Positions 7,657-15,488 of a stretch of 17,304 nucleotides of DNA are shown here, in pieces. Where the stretch lies: positions 1 through 17,304 of the forward strand of contig LSSN01002201.1 in assembly GCA_001970855.1 (NCBI GenBank), in the 5' to 3' direction. Made by a program: the position numbers and the translations under genes. The notes under the pieces were generated by a model, which saw only the letters and a program-made list of their open reading frames with translations, had not been told where the DNA came from and made no database searches. The DNA comes from Smittium culicis. Its lineage: Eukaryota > Kickxellomycota > Harpellomycetes > Harpellales > Legeriomycetaceae. Every line of letters starts with the position of its first letter. Position 1 is the stretch's first letter.

Positions 7657-7739
7657 GATTGATCGCTTTGTATACTTTTAAATTATGTTTAATAAACTCT
7701 CAGGCAAAAAAAAAAAAAAAAAAAAAAGACTGATCGCTT
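7657..7739 (+). mobile_element. Short 5'-truncated poly(A) retro-insertion with target duplication
   Basis: A run of 22 A (7706-7727) is preceded by AATAAA at 7691-7696, nine bases before the tail begins, as in a polyadenylated transcript 3' end. The 37 bases of non-A insert plus tail (7669-7727) are flanked by a 12-bp direct repeat: GATTGATCGCTT (7657-7668) and GACTGATCGCTT (7728-7739), one mismatch. This is the footprint of target-primed reverse transcription of an mRNA or LINE/SINE 3' end. The source transcript is not identifiable from 37 bases. Confidence 0.66.
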
Positions 7740-7881
7740 ACTACAAAGAGTTTGCGTTTTGATTCGCTAAGCTTCATCTTTATCCAACGACTATCGAGCT
7801 TCACTTGCTAACGCGAATTGATAAAACCAATGGAAATACCAGATAGTTTATTCGATTTACTCTCCAATCGATTTAAAAATG

Positions 7882-8076
7882 TATCACTTTCCCAGGTGGT
7901 AGACAGCTGTTGATCCTCTGAGTACAGCCAACAATATTCAATTTTTTTAATACAACTCTGAGTAATAATAAATTATTGGTACAATTTGGAATACTAGCAA
8001 ATTAGATATCTCTATATTTTAAACGAACCAATAATTCGCGTATATAAACAGCATTGGATGGGAATAAGTAGTTATA
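7882..8076 (+). mobile_element. TTAA MITE, copy 3 (degenerate)
   Basis: ACTTTCCCAGGTGGTAGACA and GAGTACAGCCAACAATATTC match copy 2 in order, and the following AATTATTGGAATATT-like section is also recognisable. Both terminal TTAA sites have decayed, so the ends are approximate. It lies about 240 bp upstream of CTNNBL1. Confidence 0.58.
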
Positions 8077-8303
8077 AACCTCCTCAAGTTGAAAAACAAT
8101 TCAGCTATAGTGATTGGCGTATTGAATAATCTATCATTTTGAATCATTTCGTTCGTTAGCTCTATAACTTTGATAAAGTTTTTGGGTATTTTTCACTTTT
8201 TAGTCAATTGTGTAAATCAAACGAAGGTTTGTATGTAGCGATATACCCTTTCTTTTCAATTTACCAAGATATATAACTGCTACAGATTCTGCCTTAGTCC
8301 CCA

Positions 8304-8314
8304 CTATATATAAT
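8304..8314 (+). promoter_or_regulatory. TATA-like stretch directly before the CTNNBL1 start codon
   Basis: CTATATATAAT ends immediately before ATG 8315. If it were a TATA box the transcript would have to start inside or after the chosen ATG, so it is more likely AT-rich leader. The 5' region is otherwise a mix of MITE remnant and AT-rich DNA. Confidence 0.2.
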
Positions 8315-10633
8315 ATGAACATCCAAGACATATTCTCGGTAAGTGGATGTATTTATTCTATAGATAATTTTTTCATGTACTCACTTACCCCAGACTTTGT
8401 TCATCTTTAACATACCCCTCTCCCCATTCATATGTATCAATTAATTTTTATTTTATACATTTTTAGAATCAATCAAATGTCAATTTAAACCAAAAAATCA
8501 GTAAGCGCCAGCTTGAACGTGGCTATTCCGCCGATTACCAAAATTCCAACCTTTCTCCCGAATTAGCCGAAGAACAAAGGCACTCTAAAATAATTAAAGT
8601 AGACGATGATCCTCATAACTCAGAAGAGCCTGAAGATGATAGATTTTACCAGGATGGACTATCGAGCAATGAAAAGAAGGTTTTCGATTGGGTCGAACAA
8701 GTTGATGAAGTAAGTATATTTCGTTTTTTCTATTACACGTCTTTTCCTTCACCCTTCGCCCCTTAAACTGCTATTAGATTTATTACTTTAATTCATGTTT
8801 CTTTCTTACATAATCATTTCTGATACGCATTATTTCTTATAAAATTATTTCATGCAGAAGTTTTATTTTTTTTTCCCCAATTTAAATTCTTTATTTTTAA
8901 ATTGCTAGCCTTACAAAATAAATTTAGACGCTGCTCGTAAAATAGTTATAAAATTTGAAAAGTCTGTTTCGAAAAATACTGAGCTGCGACTCAAATACCC
9001 AAACGATCCAGCAAAATTCATTGACTCGGAAGCTGATCTAGACGAATCGATCCTTGATTTGCAAAGTTTTTCTATGAATGTTAAAGAATGTTTTCCATTT
9101 TTAATTGAATCAGGTTCATTAGAAACTTTGGTTAACTTATTAACCCATGAAAATAAAGACATTATTATAGACGTCATCCAAGTTGTAGGAGAGTGGACGG
9201 CTGAAGACTCTTTTAACGATAATGACGAGGAAGCTTTGGATGAGCTCGATATCGTAAAAGATATGATTAATGCCTTAAAAAGCCTGTCTTTTTTCCAATT
9301 ATTGGGAAATGTTTTAGCCAGCTTTAACGAGGACCCCAGGCTGGAAGATCTTGAAAATGATAAAGAAAGCGTTTACAAAACGCTATCTATCATCGAGAAT
9401 ATTTCCACCATCGATAGCTCTTTAACTTATTCAATACTCACCGAAATGAATTTGATATCTTATCTTATTAATAGAATCCAAAAATCGTTTGTATCCAACG
9501 AAGATAGTCTTTTGAAACAGTCCGATTCAAATAGGCATTATTCCAGCGAGATTCTTTCAATAGTTGTCCAATTAGATTCAAAGGTATCATCTGCTCTTAC
9601 TCAGCAATGTCCTGATTTCGAAAATAAATCAGGCCTAGACATTATTCTTCACTGTATTTCAAAATACCGAAAGGTAGACCCAATCGACGAAATCGAATTT
9701 GAGTTTGTCGAAAACTTATTTAATGTTATAATATCTCTAGTTTTGGTTTCAGGCGATGCAAAATCTGCATTTTTAGAGCTAGAAGGAATCGAGCTTATCT
9801 GTTTAATGCTAGAGCAAAAAAACTTTTCAAGAGTGATGTCGCTTAAGCTTCTTGACTTTATCATAACCCCTATTGATATTAAAGGCGATTCATCAACTGA
9901 AATTTCTGCAGTTAATAGGCTTATAAATTGCGGCGGATACAACTCCTTGTGTAAAATTTTAATGAAAAAAAATTCTAAATACCTCACATCAAATTACCCT
10001 TCCTACTCTGTCTACCAAGAACAATGTATTATACTTATTTCTAAACTCAATTTCTTTTACTATTTCGTTATTTTTTTATTATAAAATTTTGTTTGCTTCT
10101 TTTTTTTTGCCTCGATCTCAGATAGAATCTCTAGTATTTTCTCCTATCTATTTCGGTTAACGCTACCTAATACTAAACAGCGCTGGACAATCTTATCTAA
10201 ATTTGTCCCATATGCCAACGCACCACACCAACTAGTAAATGCCTGTAAATCTAGAATTGACCGTTTAATCGAAATTCATTTTAGTTATTCCGTTGCTATA
10301 TCCGAAAACATTAATATCAAAACTTTATCTTTGGAGGACTCGCTTTTTGGTCTTCAAATGATAGATTCTGTTTTATCGATTCTTTCAATGAACGATGAAA
10401 ATTCTAAAAATCATATATACAAGCTTCTTAAAATAAAGCAGTCTAGCTTGGATTTTGTTAAAGAGACTGTTTTGAATTATATAGATTCTTTTTTTACTCC
10501 TGAAATTACCCATCAAACAGACCATGAAAATGATCGAACAGATGATGAAAGTATATCAACCGACTTTGACGATATTTATTCCAGCTTACCCGGCAATGCA
10601 AAGGAACTGTATCTATCTGCAAAACTTTTGTAA
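8315..10633 (+). CDS. CTNNBL1: Beta-catenin-like protein 1 (CTNNBL1), four exons
   Basis: Model: exons 8315-8338, 8467-8709, 8909-10025 and 10122-10633, 1896 nt, 631 residues (human protein: 563). CTNNBL1 is a nuclear ARM/HEAT-repeat protein of the Prp19/CDC5L spliceosome complex. The short first exon, MNIQDIFS, corresponds to the conserved N-terminus (human MDVGELLS). Residues 9-89 are an acidic, charged linker with a basic KRQLERG that could serve nuclear import. From residue 90 the family signature is clear: KFEKSVSKNTELRLKYPNDP and AKFIDSEADLDESI (104-137), LETLVNLLTHENKD, YKTLSIIENIS (245-255), EILSIVVQLD, FVENLFNVI (355-363) and LEGIELICLMLEQKNFS, then LKLLDF (to 406). The last exon gives SSIFSYLFRLTLP, the RIDRLIEIHF helix and a final helical bundle, then an unusual acidic tail (about 590-615). 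All junctions keep frame. The gene stands alone; codons are visibly less AT-biased than flanks. Identity is confident; exon 4's exact start less so. Confidence 0.93.
8339..8466 (+). other. CTNNBL1: CTNNBL1 intron 1 (128 bp, phase 0)
   Basis: Donor GTAAGTGG follows the eighth codon; acceptor is ATTTTTAG. Removing it joins MNIQDIFS to NQSNVNLNQ. The open frame upstream of the acceptor is closed, so the intron is required. Confidence 0.88.
8710..8908 (+). other. CTNNBL1: CTNNBL1 intron 2 (199 bp, phase 0)
   Basis: Donor GTAAGTAT; acceptor TTGCTAG before CCTTACAAA. It joins VEQVDE to PYKINLDAARK, matching the conserved region in human CTNNBL1. An earlier ATGCAG near 8856 would leave the TAG at 8906-8908 in frame and is not usable. 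Confidence 0.88.
10026..10121 (+). other. CTNNBL1: CTNNBL1 intron 3 (96 bp, phase 1)
   Basis: Exon 3 ends TACCAAGAACAAT and the donor is GTATTATA, weaker than the other two. A long pyrimidine tract leads to CGATCTCAG, and exon 4 begins ATAGAATCTCTAG. The split codon becomes TAT (Tyr). Downstream SSIFSYLFRL aligns with human CSILASLLRNL. Without splicing the frame ends at 10084 in the intron. Confidence 0.78.
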
Positions 10634-11358
10634 ATTAATTAAAATAAAAATAGAAAATACGACCTGAAACCTTTAGTTCTTATTGTCATAAATGTTTCTA
10701 TAACTTTTAAAACTTTTATTTTTTATTAGAGCATATATATTTTTAAATTGAAATTTTTGTAGCGCATTAGAAATACTATAAGCTTTGACGGGAGTAAAAG
10801 TTATCAGATATGACAAAAATTCAACCAATACAATTTATAGATAACCTATTAACCTTTTGAAAATAAAACGCTCTCAGATCTGGTTACAGCGAGTTTTAGA
10901 TTTAAGCTAGACAAATTTTACAATTAATCTACATCACTTTGGCATTTAGCCAACCAAGTTATATGAAAGATTTTGAACGAATGAAAGCTATGTTTCAGCA
11001 TAGCTCATTTCTGAGTCAACGCGCTTAGACTTAAATAAAAATTGAAATTGGTTAAATCACCCAAGAATTATCTTTTAGTTGGTGTGTTATATTTAATAGT
11101 CAATAATATTTTATAATTTTATACTAACCATCAATATGACTACTAAGTTGGATAATTTTAGTAGTTCTTTAATAGCCATAAGTCCCCGAAAGAGGAAATA
11201 TTATCTGTTCTAATACTCAAATGTATTAATTAGTTTGCTCAATTGAATAGGCATTTCAAGATTTCTTCTATTCATTTCATTTTGAAATTTTTATTTATTA
11301 TCAAAAAGTTTTTTTTTTTGATTAACAATTTGATATGAGACTTAGTACACTTTACACC
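10634..11358. other. CTNNBL1 3' flank and AT-rich intergenic sequence
   Basis: Just after the TAA, AATTAAAATAAAAATAG could act as a weak polyadenylation signal; there is no perfect AATAAA directly there, although AAAATAAAAC occurs at about 10860. Two modest inverted repeats are present: AGCTATG/CATAGCT at 10986-11005, and ACTACTAA/TTAGTAGT at 11139-11165. No gene seen. Confidence 0.5.
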
Positions 11359-11554
11359 TCAATCCTTTCGCAGTCAATCAGCTTTTTTCGATCTACCAAA
11401 TTTGACCAACTATCTTAAATAAAAATAATTGATTCTTAGGAAATAAAACTCATTGGCCTATATTTGTTTAGTATCAAATAATAAACTAGCTTTAAAATCA
11501 TAAACGAATCACCTTAATCGCTCTTTAGATTGGCGTTTGGCGAAAATGTCTTAA
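11359..11554 (+). mobile_element. TTAA MITE, copy 5 (degenerate)
   Basis: TCAATCCTTTCGCAG at the left and GCGAAAATGTCTTAA at the right bound 196 bp, the exact family length. The best internal match is CGATCTACCAAATTTGACCA, very like the same segment of the copy at 11645-11839. The left TTAA has become TCAA. Confidence 0.62.
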
Positions 11555-11644
11555 TATATAGTTCATTCTTTCAAAGATAATCTCTTGTATAAATGATGTA
11601 TATCGACTTGCATATAAATCAATTCCAAAAAATATAAAAAATTC

Positions 11645-11839
11645 TTAACCCTTTCCTGTCAAACACTCTTTTATTTAATTAATATTATAATTCTTTTATG
11701 ATTTATGAGCAAGTTTATTATTTATTGCTGTTTTAAAATACACCAATATTTCTTAAGGCCTCGTAATCATATTATTTTATTTGCAGGGTTTGTTATATTT
11801 GGTAGACCAAAAATAGTCTTGTGCTCTTAGAAGGGTTAA
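11645..11839 (-). mobile_element. TTAA MITE, copy 4 (inverted orientation)
   Basis: TTAACCCTTTCCTGTCAAAC at the left is the family's right end read in complement, and AGAAGGGTTAA closes the element. TTAA lies at both boundaries. It matches copy 2 throughout in opposite orientation. 195 bp, non-coding. Confidence 0.86.
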
Positions 11840-11861
11840 ATATCGAAAAAAAAAAAATTTT

Positions 11862-12240
11862 TATATATGGGAGATTATTACGAGGAGCAGAAATTTTCCT
11901 ATTAAATATTTCCAACTTTTATATATATAATTTTTTTTCGCTGAAAATTTATTTATACAATAATAAAAAGTATCAAAAACGAATTACAAAAGTGTATAAA
12001 AAATTAAAAAAAATTAAAAAAAATTTTCACCCGACTCCCCTCCGCCGCTCTAGCGGCTCCGTACCCACTAGGCATTTTTGGAAGGATTTTCTACTTTATG
12101 CGTTGCCTATATTTTAAATTTTAATAGAAATTATCATCGAATGTTTTATATGATACAACCAATACCTTTATTTAATTCATACAAGTAAATAGAATTTCAA
12201 AGAAAAAATTTTCCGCTTCCCATAATAATATCCATATATA
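11862..12240. mobile_element. 379-bp inverted-repeat element (MITE-like) with GC-rich core
   Basis: The left end TATATATGGGAGATTATTAC through TTTTCCT (11862-11900) is the imperfect inverted complement of 12201-12240, about 40 bp each. Related ends occur at 2089-2127 and 2340-2422, so the family is dispersed. The core at about 12029-12075 is strikingly GC-rich for the region and includes the palindrome GCCGCTCTAGCGGC (12044-12057). An open frame across it (11821-12117) begins in the neighbouring MITE and looks accidental. Superfamily not assigned; TA-rich boundaries hide any target duplication. Confidence 0.52.
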
Positions 12241-15168
12241 ACGTGAAGCGTGAAAGGCTTATGATTAGATCACCCAACCCAAAAGGCTATTCTATAAGGT
12301 ATCTTTCTTACAGGATTTAGGCAATATACTGTAAATAATTTTGTGTAAACAAATTATAAAACATATCACATTGCTTAACTATTACTTTATTAATAATTAT
12401 TATGATTCCTGAACGATAAGGCTTAAATAATTTTATATTCTCCATATAATATTCAATAATAACTATTCTCTGTTGATTCATTAGTTTGTATATTAATTCT
12501 TGTACCGAGGAATATTTCTTACTTTGGTCAAAAATTTTCATTTAGGTAATTTTTTATAAGGCAATTCACTATGCGATTTATGGAAAACAAATTCTGAAGC
12601 TAGATAAAATCTTAATTTCAGAAATAGTATTGAGATTTATAAATCCAAAACCATGTTTAATATTCATATATAAGGTTAAAAATATTCTAAAAATTAGCTT
12701 TTGGAATAAATTTAAATTTTAGAATGTTTCGTGTATTATTTATGTCTTGAAATATATTTTTTTTGCCAAATTATCCTTTTTTTATAAAATCCAAGAATTT
12801 ATAAAAAAATTTTCTTTAGTGGTGAAAATAGAATATACCATGATACATACTATCTAGAAATAAAGAAACACAAATCAGAGAGCAGAAGAATTTATTGTAA
12901 TTATAAATAAATAAAATACCTAGAGAAATGAAAATTTGGGGATAAATTTTTTAAAAAAAAAATTATAATTTGAACTACAAATTAGAAATCAGAATCAGAA
13001 TCAGAAAATAAAATTCAAAAATCCAATTGATTAACATTATATAATATCTCCACTAGATATCTAAAGTATTCAGTAATTAGAATTTGATTTAATTCTCTTA
13101 AATCTCTCTCAAATAAGTCTTCAATTTATTTAAAAATCTCAAAATATTGGATTATTTATTAATTATATCATATCTGCCTGAAATTTCTAGTAGCCTCAAA
13201 TGTAGAAAATGATTGAATTTGAATGATCGTAAAAATATTAAATTTTATTTAAAATCTATTCAGATAAACTTTAAATGAGATTAATTTATGATTAAAAATT
13301 TTTTCAAGAATTAAACTATTAATTCGCTTCCTGATATGAAAATAATTTTTAATTATTTAAATACTCGAATCAATTATTTAGCAATAAAAACTCTAAAAAA
13401 CTTCAAATTTATTATTTTGGTAAAGTGACCCTTAGATTTTTATAATTTTAGTTAAAATAATCCAAACTTCAAAATAAAATCAGTATTAGTAATTTATTTT
13501 CTAAAAACATATAATTATGAATAAAAACTTTCTACATAAAATAAATTGTAATATGTAAAATTAGGGAAAATTTATCAAAAAGCTGAAATGTGAGTTTTTT
13601 TATGAAGGTGTCATTTTATCATTTAACGTGTCGCAGTGTATAAAATTGCATATTTTATTATTTCCCAATAAATTAAAAATAGTGTTATTTTTAACGAATA
13701 GTACTTTAAAAATGAAATAATAATTAGAGTTAATAAAAATATATATCAAATCCTCCAATAGTATATATAAAATAATGATTATTCCGCCAAAAAAATTAAA
13801 CTGCAACAAAACGCTATCTTCATCCAAAAAAACCCATATATTATTCTATAATAAAATAATTAATGTTAATTTGATGAATCATTATAATATTTATATAATT
13901 TATTCACTTGAATTTATTAGATTAAAAACAAACCACACCCGTTAACGGATTATTTGCAGGAGATATTCAGCGATCATTCACTTTACATCAAATTTGGGTA
14001 TATCAGACGAATATTGAAAAAAAATCATTATTAATAATATATTCAATCCGATTAGACTCGCGAAAATAGCGTAAGCCTAAAACTGTGATGCAAAAATTTT
14101 TTCTAAAATTTTAATACTCATAATCACTATAGGTGTAATGTGTTTTAGGAATTCATTCATTAAATATGAGAAAATGTCTAGTATTAACAGATATCTAATT
14201 GAACAACACTAAATTTTAGCATATCCTTGAAGATAATTATTATGATCTCTAAGAGATAAATAAATTTGAAATTTTTTCAACTTTCAGAGAAAAAAGTTGA
14301 AAAATATTTGTCGATTATTATTCTAGTTAACTTTTCTATTGCCCTTGTACTCTATATGTAATTATCTGTAGCTCAATAATTCTATTAGTTTATTTGATAT
14401 TAGTTTATTTGCCCAGAATTAAATAAAATGATGTACATTTGAATATTTTACAAGAAAAAATATAGATATAAAAAGAATAAACATAATAAAATCAAAAAAA
14501 TGTGAATTTAAGAGCAGAAAAAAATATACTTGGAATACCTTTTTAAGATAAAAATTAATTTAATTTAATATTATAGATATTTTACACAGAAAATATGATC
14601 TTTAATCAAATCACTTACTCAAGTTTCCGATACGTCCTTCATAATATTGTGCAATTTTACGAGTTAATTTAATATAAAAATAAGAAATTAAATTTTTTTA
14701 AATTAATTAAAATTATCTAAATAAATTGGCAGTAAATAAAATAGCATTTTAAATTATTTTTTATTTATAATAAAACTATAATAATAATTATACTTATAAT
14801 AAATTAAAATTCAATATAATTTTTAGTATAAAAACAGAATAAATGTGAAATTTAACGTGAATTTTTTTTGGCTAAGGTAAATACATATAGTAATTTATAT
14901 TGTCCCAGAAATTGTTTGAATGTTTAAAGGCGTAGGATTTATTGATTACATTTTCTTTAAATGTAAATCAAAAATAAAATTCTATTATTTTTAAAGAAAT
15001 CAAATCCAAAAAAATTGATAAAGTATAGTAATTTTTTTTCACCTCTCTAAAAATATTTCTATAACTTATTCTCTTTTAAATTTTAAATTTAAATATTTTT
15101 TATAGTTTTTAGTATTAATATATCATTTATAATTTATTTAGATACTAGATATATATCGTGGGTTTAGT
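12241..15168. other. AT-rich region of 2.9 kb without recognised genes
   Basis: Stops are frequent in all six frames. The longest open runs (for example 12317-12541 and 13600-13827, both minus) are low-complexity and rich in I, N, K, F and Y, typical of chance in AT-rich DNA. A short TCAGAA tandem repeat occurs near 12990-13006. I found no tRNA, hairpin series, transposon ends or intron-exon pattern. Confidence 0.5.
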
Positions 15169-15488
15169 TGTTCCACGTACCTAGCTAAATAAATAGGATT
15201 AATTTACGAGTAATATGGGTTTATTTTTGTTTAGGTTGGTTTATTTCTTTTCGTTGTTGTTTTTTTTTTCAAAAAGTGTCTCCTTCCTTCTTTTTATAGA
15301 GTTTCGTTTAAAGAATAAAAAATTATAAAGTAAATTCTTAATACGCAGTCTAAATGTTTCATAAAAAAAACCCCCTTTATGGGAAAAAACGGAACATAGC
15401 TGCCATATTCGTTTATCTGATAACGTAATGTTATCTATTCTGAACCAACGACGGTTCAGAGACCTTATTGCAGTTTTCCACTGCGACA
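15169..15488 (-). repeat. Probable 3' LTR of Ty3/Gypsy element (320 bp)
   Basis: On the minus strand, the sequence directly after a purine tract begins TGTCGCAGTGG at 15488, and a matching TG...CA style end (GGAACA) is found at 15169. A TATA box lies near its middle. The start is well supported by the adjoining purine tract; the end is the best TGT/ACA fit and unproved because the 5' LTR lies outside the window. The pol stop codon lies inside it. Confidence 0.6.
15290..15298 (-). promoter_or_regulatory. TATA box in LTR
   Basis: The minus strand reads TATAAAAAG, about 190 bp into the LTR, where a U3 promoter is expected; a purine-rich GAAGGAAGGAG follows. Confidence 0.45.

Noticed and set aside
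8911..9177. Minus-strand open frame opposite CTNNBL1 exon 3
   Set aside because: Shadow of a well-supported conserved exon on the plus strand; the same applies to 9649-9987.
10026..10084. Continuation of CTNNBL1 exon 3 to a stop at 10084
   Set aside because: The residues become hydrophobic and low-complexity, conservation stops, and the family's C-terminal part resumes only after a good acceptor at 10121.
11821..12117. 98-codon plus-strand open frame
   Set aside because: It begins inside a MITE and crosses a second inverted-repeat element; composition follows the AT bias.
12317..13827. Open frames at 12317-12541 and 13600-13827
   Set aside because: Chance frames in AT-rich DNA, without motifs, promoter context or splice pattern.
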